Below, in pieces: positions 1 through 5,547 of a stretch of 6,811 nt of DNA. The notes beneath the pieces were generated by a model that saw only the letters and a program-made list of their open reading frames with translations, was not told where the DNA came from and searched no databases. Numbering within the stretch: the first letter of the stretch is position 1; each line of letters starts with the position of its first letter. The position numbers were made by a program, and so were the translations under genes. The DNA lies in contig JAEWRJ010000171.1 of assembly GCA_023460055.1 (NCBI GenBank), positions 1-6,811 on the forward strand, in the 5' to 3' direction. This DNA comes from Bacillota bacterium. GTDB lineage: Bacteria > Bacillota > Clostridia > Christensenellales > Aristaeellaceae.

Positions 1-2
1 AG

Positions 3-212
3 CTGCCAAACGGCACCTGGACGCTGGCCACCATGCACAACTATCCCCACCTGTCGGGCAGCATCTCAAACAACGGCTTTGGCGGCCACCTGTGCATCCA
101 CTTCCTGCGTGATCTGGAGGAGACCCAGAAAGCTGATCCCAACTACGGCATGCAAAACCAGCGCGCCATCAGGAATGCTTGGAAGAGCATGACGGGGGAA
201 GATGTAAAGTAA
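3..212 (+). CDS. C-terminal fragment of a protein with a GHLCIHF motif (possibly cell-wall associated)
   Basis: The open frame runs in from the left window edge and ends at TAA 210-212, leaving 69 residues of the C-terminus. The fragment has an N-terminal stretch with W-T-L-A-T-M-H, a PH pair, then N-N-G-F-x-G-H-L-C-I-H-F (His codon at 87-89, Cys at 93-95), followed by a polar helix-like tail (LRDLEETQKADP) ending in KSMTGEDVK. The closely spaced His/Cys/His arrangement recalls C-terminal domains found in clostridial secreted proteins and loosely resembles the HGC active-site signature of L,D-transpeptidases. That link is inference from motif shape only; the spacing differs from the classical YkuD motif. 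The stop codon lies exactly at the left end of the palindromic element, so the annotated C-terminus may have been set by an insertion. No terminator other than that palindrome follows it. Confidence 0.6.
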   Translation: MPNGTWTLATMHNYPHLSGSISNNGFGGHLCIHFLRDLEETQKADPNYGMQNQRAIRNAWKSMTGEDVK

Positions 213-373
213 TACTGGCTCAAACCGTTAACGCATCGTTGCGGCGGTGATTTTGATCTGGTGCTGTGTCGCCGCAAGTTCGACGTAGCGCTGCTACGCC
301 TTCACTTGCGCTCCTTGCCCCAAATCAAAATCCCTCACCGCTTTGGATGCATTAACGCTTTTCTCCAGTATTA
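210..373. mobile_element. MITE-like 164-bp imperfect palindrome with terminal inverted repeats and TA flanks
   Basis: The two halves mirror each other around position 291. Arms seen: TAATACTGG (210-218) with CCAGTATTA (365-373); GTTAACGCATC (227-237) with GATGCATTAAC (346-356), 10 of 11 paired; GCGGTGATTTTGAT (244-257) with ATCAAAATC...CACCGC (324-341), apart from a 4-nt bulge; GCAAGT (274-279) with ACTTGC (304-309); and an apical CGTAGC (284-289) with GCTACG (293-298) around a GCT loop. If the TA at each end is the duplicated target, the ends are ATACTGG/CCAGTAT, as expected of IS630/mariner-type miniature elements. There is no internal coding sequence. It could instead be a large transcription-terminating or processing hairpin. 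Multicopy status cannot be judged from one window. Confidence 0.55.
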
Positions 374-400
374 AAAAATCAGTGATATACAAAGCAATAC

Positions 401-437
401 AGATGGCTCCCTGCTAGATCTCGGCAGGGAGCCATCT
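401..437 (-). terminator. 14-bp hairpin downstream of pepC, probable terminator
   Basis: AGATGGCTCCCTGC (401-414) pairs perfectly with GCAGGGAGCCATCT (424-437) around a 9-nt loop. It lies 27 bp beyond the pepC stop. On the minus strand the hairpin is followed by TGTATTGCTTTG, a broken U-rich tract, so termination of pepC is likely but not textbook. On the plus strand the tail (TCAAATCTTTA) is equally weak, so the hairpin could serve both converging transcripts. Between it and the palindromic element (374-400) nothing else is seen. Confidence 0.6.
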
Positions 438-464
438 TCAAATCTTTATGAAAACCAGATGTAA

Positions 465-1799
465 TTACAGCGCCAGAGATCCCATGGGATCCCATGGCTC
501 CAGCACCTTCATCTCGCCCTCATATTGGGCCAGCTGTTCCGCGCTCAGGTATTTCTTGTGCACGACCACCTGGTAGGTGTACTCACTGAACCAGTCGTCG
601 CTCATCAGGTAGTAGCCGTCCTTGCCCCTGTCCTTGCCCCAGCTGTTCTCGACGCGCCAGCGAACCGGCTTGCCCTCCGCGTCCAGGTGGACGCCCTGAA
701 GCACCATCGCGTGGGTCATCAGGCTCTCGCCATAATCCAGGCGCTCCTCCTTGGTCATGGGGAAGCCGGTGCCGAAGAGCTTATCCACGGCGATGCTCCG
801 GGTATCCATGATGCCCAGCTCGCGCACATGGCGCTGGCCCACATCGCAGCCGAACCACACGGGCTCGCCGTCCTGCATTTGGCGGACGGCGGCCTTTTTC
901 AATTCATCCACCGGCAGGTTGAGGTAGCGCACGGGCCGCGCTTCGTGGACCGAGCCCAGGAAACGCACGGTATAGGCCTGGCCGTAGGGCTTATCCCCTG
1001 TGGGGGCGTTGATCAGGCTGACATAGTCGCGCAGGTCCCAGCCCACATACTTTTCGTAGAACTCACGGGGGCTCAGTCCCTCCTCGCGGATCAGGCTGTC
1101 ATCCTTGTCCCGCACGATGAAATCCACCTTCTCGGGCGGGAAGCCCAGGCAGATGGTCAGCATCCTGTAGATGGTGGACAGCATGTCCTCCTTCTGCGCG
1201 CGCAGGCTTTCGAGTGATTCTCCCCGGCGATAATCGCCCCGCAGCTTGCAGGCGTATTCCCGCAGCTTCAGGGTGAGGTACTTATCCATCTCGGCGGTGG
1301 CGGAGGAGCATACTGTCTCCGGCATGGCGGACTTGGGCACGACACCGTATTTCTCGACCAGGCCGGCGAACATGTCAAACTGGCCGCCGTCGTTCAGCGG
1401 GGCCGTCAGCAGGAAGGCGACGATGCGGCTGCCGGTCTCCTCATCCAGGGTGGCCAAGATGTTCTCCAGGAAATAGTTGGATTTTTCCAGCTTATCCCAG
1501 AAGAGGGGATAGGCCTGGGAAAATTCATAATTCTCCAGATTATACTTTTTGATCAGCCCAAAGCGCATCGCGTTGAGGGCCGCGAACATCCAGCAGCGGC
1601 CGGACTGGTTCTGGGATGTGATCTCGCCGGTTTTCAGCAGCACGGAATACTCGTGCACATTCTGTTTCAGGGCTTCAATGTCAGTGGATGCCTTGCCGAT
1701 GCCGTTTGCGGTCACGGCGTTCATGGCCAGCCCCACGGCATAGTTGCTTTTTGCCTGCTCGCGGTAGCGGCTGAGTGCATCCTGGTTGATGGATATCAT
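465..1799 (-). CDS. pepC: Aminopeptidase C (bleomycin hydrolase family, peptidase C1B)
   Basis: Cytoplasmic cysteine aminopeptidase that removes N-terminal residues from peptides; in bacteria it works in the last steps of peptide use. The protein has 444 residues, the usual PepC/BLMH length. The papain-like triad is visible: oxyanion Gln63 and nucleophile Cys69 in TSQNQSGRCWMFAALN, His363 in LMTHAMVLQG, and Asn385 in WRVENSWG. The C-terminus PWDPMGSLAL matches the family's conserved tail, which in known structures reaches into the active-site cleft and enforces aminopeptidase behaviour. There is no signal peptide. The start is ATG at 1797-1799 with AAGGAGG (1807-1813, minus strand) 7 nt upstream, which fixes it firmly. 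The gene follows gdhA on the same strand with a 66-bp gap holding its own extended -10 promoter, so it can be transcribed alone, though read-through from gdhA is possible because no strong terminator separates them. The tandem 10-mer at 478-497 is simply the codons of the conserved tail. Confidence 0.96.
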   Translation of the reverse strand: MISINQDALSRYREQAKSNYAVGLAMNAVTANGIGKASTDIEALKQNVHEYSVLLKTGEITSQNQSGRCWMFAALNAMRFGLIKKYNLENYEFSQAYPLFWDKLEKSNYFLENILATLDEETGSRIVAFLLTAPLNDGGQFDMFAGLVEKYGVVPKSAMPETVCSSATAEMDKYLTLKLREYACKLRGDYRRGESLESLRAQKEDMLSTIYRMLTICLGFPPEKVDFIVRDKDDSLIREEGLSPREFYEKYVGWDLRDYVSLINAPTGDKPYGQAYTVRFLGSVHEARPVRYLNLPVDELKKAAVRQMQDGEPVWFGCDVGQRHVRELGIMDTRSIAVDKLFGTGFPMTKEERLDYGESLMTHAMVLQGVHLDAEGKPVRWRVENSWGKDRGKDGYYLMSDDWFSEYTYQVVVHKKYLSAEQLAQYEGEMKVLEPWDPMGSLAL

Positions 1800-1806
1800 G
1801 CGATTG

Positions 1807-1839
1807 CCTCCTTGTAGTAGAGTATGTGTGATTATACCA
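1807..1839 (-). promoter_or_regulatory. pepC promoter (extended -10) and ribosome binding site
   Basis: On the minus strand, TGGTATAAT (1831-1839) is a perfect -10 hexamer with the TGn extension, which can work without a strong -35. The region at -35 is only T-rich (TTAGTTTT and similar). AAGGAGG (1807-1813) lies 7 nt before the pepC ATG. Transcription would start around 1824, giving a short leader with no evident regulatory structure. Confidence 0.65.
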
Positions 1840-1865
1840 CCGAAGGCTGCAAAAAAACTAACATT

Positions 1866-3203
1866 TTACACGCATCCCTGCTGCATCATCGCCTCTGCTA
1901 CCTTTTCAAAGCCGGCGATGTTCGCGCCCATTGCGTAGTTACCGGGTTCGCCGTAGGCCTCCGCGGACCCGGAGATGGCGGTGAAGATGCCCTGCATGAT
2001 CTTTTTCAGCCGGGCGTCCACCTCTTCAAAGGTCCACTGCAGGCGCATGGAGTTCTGGCTCATTTCCAGGCCGCTGACGGCCACGCCGCCGGCATTGGCG
2101 GCCTTGCCGGGGGCGTAGAGCACGCCGCTTGATATCATCAGGGAGATTGCCGCGGGGGTCAGCGGCATGTTGGCGCCCTCCGCAATGGCTTTGACGCCGT
2201 TTTTGATCAGCGCTTTGGCGCCGGCTTCATCCATTTCATTCTGGGTGGCGCAGGGGAGGGCGATGTCGCAGGGCAGCTGCCATATGCCTTTGGCGCCGGG
2301 CGTATAGCGGCTGCCGGGGCGGCGTTTCGCGTATTCCTCGATGCGGCCGCGCTCCCTCTCCTTGATCTGCTTGACCAGGTCGAGGTCGATGCCCTGGGGA
2401 TCCTCGATGAAGCCCGCGCTGTCGCTCATGGCGGTGACGGCCATGCCCATTTGCATGGCCTTTTCCGCTGCGTAGACTGCTACATTGCCGCTGCCGGAGA
2501 CAAGGGCCTTCAAGCCCTCCGGTCGGAGGGAATGGCTCTCCAGGATCGCTTCCAGCAGGTACATCAGGCCGTAGCCCGTCGCCTGCTTGCGGCCAAGCGA
2601 TCCGCCCCAGGCGATGGACTTGCCGGTCAGTACGCCCTCATAGCGCCCGGTCAGGCGCTTGTATTGCCCAAAAAGGTAACCGATCTCCCTGGCGCCCGTG
2701 CCGATATCGCCCGCGGGCACGTCGGTATCCGGGCCGATGTGGCGGTACAGCTCCGTCATCATGCTCTGGCAAAAGCGCATGATCTCGCCGTCGCTTTTGC
2801 CTTTGGGGTCAAAATCGCTGCCTCCCTTTCCGCCGCCGATGGGCAGGCCGGTCAGGCTGTTTTTCAATACCTGTTCCATCCCCAGGAACTTGACAATGCT
2901 GAGATTCACGCTGGGGTGCAGGCGAAGGCCGCCCTTATAAGGGCCCAGCGCGCTTGAAAACTGCACGCGGCAGCCCCGGTTGACACGGATGCGGCCCCGG
3001 TCGTCCTGCCAGGGAATACGGAAGATCACGGCGCGCTCGGGGTCACAAAAGCGCTCGAGCAGGCCCGCCTGTTCATATTCGGGATGTTTCTCCATCACGG
3101 GGCTGAGGAAATGCAGGATTTCTTCCGCGGCTTGCAGAAACTCGGGTTCATGGGCACAGCGCGCCCGAAGGTTGCCCAGCACCCGCTGTGTGTAATGATT
3201 CAA
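1866..3203 (-). CDS. gdhA: NADP-type glutamate dehydrogenase (445 aa, TTG start)
   Basis: Interconverts 2-oxoglutarate plus ammonium and glutamate in the cytoplasm; hexameric family. From TTG 3203 the protein has 445 residues, matching the E. coli and C. symbiosum enzymes (about 447-450), and aligns with them from end to end. The conserved lysines are Lys90 (GPYKGG), Lys114 and Lys126 (GGGKGG), with catalytic Asp166 in DVPAGDIG, equivalent to K89/K113/K125/D165 of C. symbiosum. The Rossmann signature is SGSGNVA (236-242). The second strand ends in SDS (260-262) as in NADP-specific E. coli GdhA, suggesting an assimilatory NADPH role; cofactor choice is inferred. The frame stays open 36 codons further upstream to TTG 3311, but that stretch has no family similarity, lacks a ribosome site and contains the likely promoter. 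AAAGGA (3215-3220) sits 11 nt before TTG 3203; an ATT at 3207-3209 would have tighter spacing. Downstream, a run of seven T (minus strand 1857-1851) follows the stop without a clear hairpin. Confidence 0.95.
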   Translation of the reverse strand: MNHYTQRVLGNLRARCAHEPEFLQAAEEILHFLSPVMEKHPEYEQAGLLERFCDPERAVIFRIPWQDDRGRIRVNRGCRVQFSSALGPYKGGLRLHPSVNLSIVKFLGMEQVLKNSLTGLPIGGGKGGSDFDPKGKSDGEIMRFCQSMMTELYRHIGPDTDVPAGDIGTGAREIGYLFGQYKRLTGRYEGVLTGKSIAWGGSLGRKQATGYGLMYLLEAILESHSLRPEGLKALVSGSGNVAVYAAEKAMQMGMAVTAMSDSAGFIEDPQGIDLDLVKQIKERERGRIEEYAKRRPGSRYTPGAKGIWQLPCDIALPCATQNEMDEAGAKALIKNGVKAIAEGANMPLTPAAISLMISSGVLYAPGKAANAGGVAVSGLEMSQNSMRLQWTFEEVDARLKKIMQGIFTAISGSAEAYGEPGNYAMGANIAGFEKVAEAMMQQGCV

Positions 3204-3247
3204 TGAAATCAGCGTCCTTTCCGGCCAAAGCAGTATTTTCACACGAG

Positions 3248-3276
3248 ATACTACAGCATAGATCTGAAATATACAA
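3248..3276 (-). promoter_or_regulatory. Probable gdhA promoter
   Basis: On the minus strand TTGTAT (3276-3271) and TAGTAT (3253-3248) are separated by exactly 17 bp. The matches are 3 of 6 and 4 of 6 to the sigma-A consensus. A start near 3241 would give a leader of about 38 nt before TTG 3203 and include AAAGGA, and would exclude the longer reading frame from translation. Moderate support only. Confidence 0.4.
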
Positions 3277-3304
3277 GAAGAATTTATGCATTTCCTTTGA
3301 TTTT

Positions 3305-3333
3305 TAGGCAAACGGCAAGGTTTGTGATATAAT
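3305..3333 (+). promoter_or_regulatory. Promoter of the phosphohexomutase gene
   Basis: TAGGCA (3305-3310), a 17-bp spacer and a perfect TATAAT (3328-3333) preceded by TG at 3325-3326, which makes an extended -10. Transcription would start near 3340, about 40 nt before the ATG. It is divergent from the gdhA promoter, with the two -35 boxes 28 bp apart, close enough to share a regulator. Confidence 0.7.
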
Positions 3334-3352
3334 ATGCTTCAAACAATTGCCG
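3313..3352. promoter_or_regulatory. Inverted repeat centred on the -10 box, candidate operator
   Basis: CGGCAA (3313-3318) and GTTTG (3320-3324) are mirrored by CAAAC (3340-3344) and TTGCCG (3347-3352). All eleven half-site bases match, with one versus two bases between blocks. The symmetry centre is 3332-3333, inside TATAAT. Because the left arm lies upstream of the expected transcript, it would act as DNA (repressor site) rather than as an RNA hairpin. No regulator gene is in the window, so its role is unproven. Confidence 0.3.
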
Positions 3353-3379
3353 CAAAGCCGCGTGAGGAGATGGACCGCT

Positions 3380-5053
3380 ATGCCGACACCGATGGAAACC
3401 TATGAAAAATGGCTGAATTACCCGCATCTGGCTCCTGAGCTCAAAGAGGAACTGGAAGCGGTCCGGGGCCAGGACGATGAAATAGGGGACCGCTTCTGGC
3501 GTGACCTGGGCTTTGGCACCGGCGGCCTGCGCGGCAAGATAGGCGCGGGCACCAACCGCATGAATATTTATACCGTAGCCAAGGCGGCGCGCGGCATCGC
3601 CAGGTACCTGACACGGGCAAGCGAGCTGGCCAGCTGCGCCATCGGGTACGACAGCCGCCGCTTTTCACGCGAGTATGCCGGGCTGATGGCAGCCGTGATG
3701 GCGGAGCTTGGCGTGCGGGTGCATCTGTTTGAAGAGCTGGTGCCAACGCCTATCCTCAGTTTCGCGGTGCGCTATCTGCGCTGCGACGGCGGCATCATGA
3801 TCACGGCCAGCCACAATCCACGCGAATACAATGGCATCAAGGTGTATGACCGCACAGGCTGCCAGCTGAATGACGACGCGGCCATGGACGTGGCAGCCAG
3901 CATTGGCCGCCACCAGGATCTGGTGGCCCGCCTGCCCGATTATAAGGAATACGCGGACAAGGGTATGGTGCGCCCTATCGGGCGTGACGTGCGGGATGCC
4001 TTCCATGAGGCGGTGCTGGCAAGAAGCATTGAGCTGCCGCCGGAAGAGCTGCATGTGGTCTATTCGCCGCTCAACGGCACGGGCAACCGGCCTGTGCGCA
4101 GGATGCTCTCAAGCTTGCCGAAGCTGCGCGTCAGCGTGGTGGCCCCCCAGGAGAACCCGGACGGAGAGTTCCCCACGACGCCCCGCCCCAATCCGGAGCT
4201 GCCCGAGGCGATGGAGCTCAGTGTTCAGCTCACAGAAGAACTGGGGGCCGATATCTGCATTGCCACCGACCCGGATTGCGACCGCGTGGGTGTCGGCGTC
4301 CGCACGCCGGATGGCGTCAAGCTGTTGAACGGCAACCAGGTGGGCGCGCTGCTGTTTCACTTTATCTGCGAAGGCCTGCGGGCGGACGAGAAGCTGCCCG
4401 AGCAGCCCGTGGCCGCGACCACGCTGGTTTCAACGCCTATGGCGGATGAGATTGCGCGCCACTACGGCGTGAAGCTCTGTAAGGTGCTCACCGGGTTCAA
4501 GTACATCGGCGATATCATCAACCGCCTGGAGCGCGATGGCGGCGCTGATCGCTTCATCTTTGCTTTTGAGGAGAGCATCGGCTACCTGATCGGCCCCTAT
4601 ATCCGCGAGAAGGATGGCGTGGGGGCTTCGATGATGATCTGCGAGATGGCCTCCTGGTACAAGCGCCAGGGCATGACCCTGATGGATGCCTATGAGCAGC
4701 TGGAAGGCCGCTACGGTGTTTTCATCAGCGCGCTGGAGACCCTGCGCTATGAGGGCCGGCAGGGCGAGGAACTGATGCGCGCGAAGATGGATGCCCTGAG
4801 AGAAGCAAAGGACATCGCGGGCCTGAAGATACTTGAAAAGACGGATTATTTGCGTGACGATACCGGCCTGCCACGCAGCAACGTGCTGCGCTTCCTTTTG
4901 GAGGGCGGACGGCAGGTTGTGTTCCGCCCCTCGGGCACCGAGCCGCTGCTGAAGATCTACCTCACCCTGCGCTGCGATAACCGCGACGAAGGGGAGCGGG
5001 AAATGGAGAAGTTCCTAGAGCTGGCCGTGGCGCTATGTGCCGAAGAAGCATAA
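3380..5053 (+). CDS. Alpha-phosphoglucomutase / phosphomannomutase (alpha-D-phosphohexomutase family)
   Basis: Moves a phosphate between C6 and C1 of a hexose, most likely glucose-6-phosphate to glucose-1-phosphate, feeding UDP-glucose, glycolipid and polysaccharide synthesis; cytoplasmic and Mg-dependent. The protein has 557 residues, the size of Bacillus PgcA-type enzymes. Domains follow the family order: N-terminal GFGTGGLRGKIGAG (44-57); phosphoserine loop TASHNP with catalytic Ser144; metal loop DPDCDR (Asp297, Asp299, Asp301); TGFKYIG (371-377); sugar-binding FEESIGY (396-402); phosphate-binding RPSGTEP (516-522). All key residues are present. ATG 3380 is chosen because GAGGAG (3364-3369) lies 10 nt upstream; the frame is open back to a TTG at 3347, but that stretch overlaps the expected transcript start and has no ribosome site. 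A second ATG at 3392 is too far from the site. Glucose versus mannose preference cannot be read by eye. It is divergent from gdhA and has its own promoter; no classical terminator follows directly. Confidence 0.95.
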   Translation: MPTPMETYEKWLNYPHLAPELKEELEAVRGQDDEIGDRFWRDLGFGTGGLRGKIGAGTNRMNIYTVAKAARGIARYLTRASELASCAIGYDSRRFSREYAGLMAAVMAELGVRVHLFEELVPTPILSFAVRYLRCDGGIMITASHNPREYNGIKVYDRTGCQLNDDAAMDVAASIGRHQDLVARLPDYKEYADKGMVRPIGRDVRDAFHEAVLARSIELPPEELHVVYSPLNGTGNRPVRRMLSSLPKLRVSVVAPQENPDGEFPTTPRPNPELPEAMELSVQLTEELGADICIATDPDCDRVGVGVRTPDGVKLLNGNQVGALLFHFICEGLRADEKLPEQPVAATTLVSTPMADEIARHYGVKLCKVLTGFKYIGDIINRLERDGGADRFIFAFEESIGYLIGPYIREKDGVGASMMICEMASWYKRQGMTLMDAYEQLEGRYGVFISALETLRYEGRQGEELMRAKMDALREAKDIAGLKILEKTDYLRDDTGLPRSNVLRFLLEGGRQVVFRPSGTEPLLKIYLTLRCDNRDEGEREMEKFLELAVALCAEEA

Positions 5054-5110
5054 TTATGGCTAGATGCTAAATACAGAATTTGACCTGGAAAGCCCGCGCC
5101 GCAGCGCGAC

Positions 5111-5141
5111 ATTCAGCATTCCGCATTCAGCATTCCGCATT
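5111..5141 (+). repeat. 14-bp tandem duplication
   Basis: ATTCAGCATTCCGC occurs twice without a gap (5111-5124 and 5125-5138), followed by ATT of a third copy. The same words (CATTC, GCATT) recur locally, so it looks like slippage in non-coding DNA after the phosphohexomutase gene. No coding function is seen; the rest of 5054-5141 shows nothing recognisable. Confidence 0.85.
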
Positions 5142-5168
5142 TTCATTTCAGCCTAAGGCTGAAATGAA
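5142..5168 (+). terminator. 12-bp hairpin after the phosphohexomutase gene, possible terminator
   Basis: TTCATTTCAGCC (5142-5153) pairs perfectly with GGCTGAAATGAA (5157-5168) around a TAA loop. The sequence after it (TGTATATTCCTTGTATTTT) is T-rich but broken, so termination would be Rho-assisted or weak. It is the only strong hairpin between the upstream stop and the T-box promoter, which makes it the best candidate to end that transcript. Confidence 0.45.
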
Positions 5169-5231
5169 TGTATATTCCTTGTATTTTGCATTGATTCGCA
5201 ATTTGTGGTTTATTAATGACCATATAGCGCA

Positions 5232-5260
5232 TTGTATACAAGAATTATGCATCATAAAAT
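5232..5260 (+). promoter_or_regulatory. Promoter of the T-box-controlled transporter operon
   Basis: TTGTAT (5232-5237), a 17-bp spacer and TAAAAT (5255-5260, 5 of 6 to consensus). The predicted start near 5267 falls just before the first paired bases of T-box Stem I, as expected. The surrounding 5170-5270 is AT-rich, in contrast to the GC-rich genes. Confidence 0.6.
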
Positions 5261-5270
5261 ACATTCAACA

Positions 5271-5514
5271 GGCGAAGACCGGGGACAGGTAGAGACGGAC
5301 CGCCCTTCAAGAGAGCCTCCGGGTGCTGCGAGGAGGCAGGGCACAGGTTTCGAGTACACCCCGTAAGCCGCAGGCTGAAATGTGAGTAGGCCCCGCCGGA
5401 TGCCCCCGTTACAGGGCGGGCGATTTCGCCCTTGAGGCTGTCCCTTGGGATGGTAAATTGAGGTGGTACCGCGGGTCTTCCCGCCCTCTGCGTTGCAGCG
5501 GGCGGTTTATTTTT
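5271..5514 (+). promoter_or_regulatory. T-box riboswitch, predicted tRNA-Tyr specific (specifier UAC)
   Basis: A leader RNA that reads tRNA aminoacylation and controls termination. Stem I: lower helix CGGGG (5280-5284) with CCCCG (5359-5363); AG bulge AGAGAG (5310-5315); distal stem GCCTCC/GGAGGC (5315-5320, 5332-5337) with loop GGGTGCTGCGA. The specifier loop 3' side reads CGAG-TAC-A before the lower helix, placing the specifier UAC (Tyr) at 5355-5357 followed by the usual purine. A Stem II region follows, with GAA (5377-5379) and AGTA (5385-5388), then hairpin GGGCG-ATTT-CGCCC (5418-5431). The T-box sequence AGGTGGTACCGCG is at 5461-5473. Antiterminator: GAGG (5460-5463), 7-nt bulge TGGTACC, GCGGG/CCCGC, and CCTC (5485-5488). 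The bulge UGGU pairs with an ACCA tRNA end; tRNA-Tyr carries A73, whereas tRNA-Trp carries G73 and would need UGGC. Low tyrosine, hence uncharged tRNA, should allow read-through into the transporter genes. Confidence 0.95.
5481..5514 (+). terminator. T-box intrinsic terminator
   Basis: CCGCCC (5481-5486) pairs with GGGCGG (5500-5505), then after one mismatch CTGC (5488-5491) with GCAG (5495-5498) around GTT. It is followed by TTTATTTTT (5506-5514). The 5' arm overlaps bases needed for the antiterminator (5480-5488), so the two structures exclude each other. Confidence 0.93.
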
Positions 5515-5547
5515 AGCAAAACCCAACAAAAGAAGGAGAGTCCAACC

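Noticed and set aside
478..497. Perfect tandem 10-mer GATCCCATGG x2
   Set aside because: It encodes the conserved PepC tail PWDPMG on the minus strand, so the repeat follows from coding constraint.
525..1217. Plus-strand open frame of 230 codons opposite pepC
   Set aside because: Composition (runs of Ala, Val, His, Gln) is typical of the antisense of a GC-rich gene, and pepC on the other strand has an intact triad and a good ribosome site.
1846..1870. Intrinsic terminator after gdhA
   Set aside because: There is a run of seven T on the minus strand, but no convincing hairpin precedes it.
3204..3311. Extension of gdhA upstream to TTG 3311
   Set aside because: The extra 36 residues match nothing in the family, lack a ribosome site and overlap the likely promoter.
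5355..5357. Tryptophan specifier for the T-box
   Set aside because: No UGG is present at the specifier position, and the antiterminator bulge base U does not fit the G73 of tRNA-Trp.
5458..5547. Extension of the binding-protein gene upstream to 5458
   Set aside because: It would be encoded by the T-box antiterminator and terminator; the ATG at 5548 has a good ribosome site and begins a proper signal peptide.
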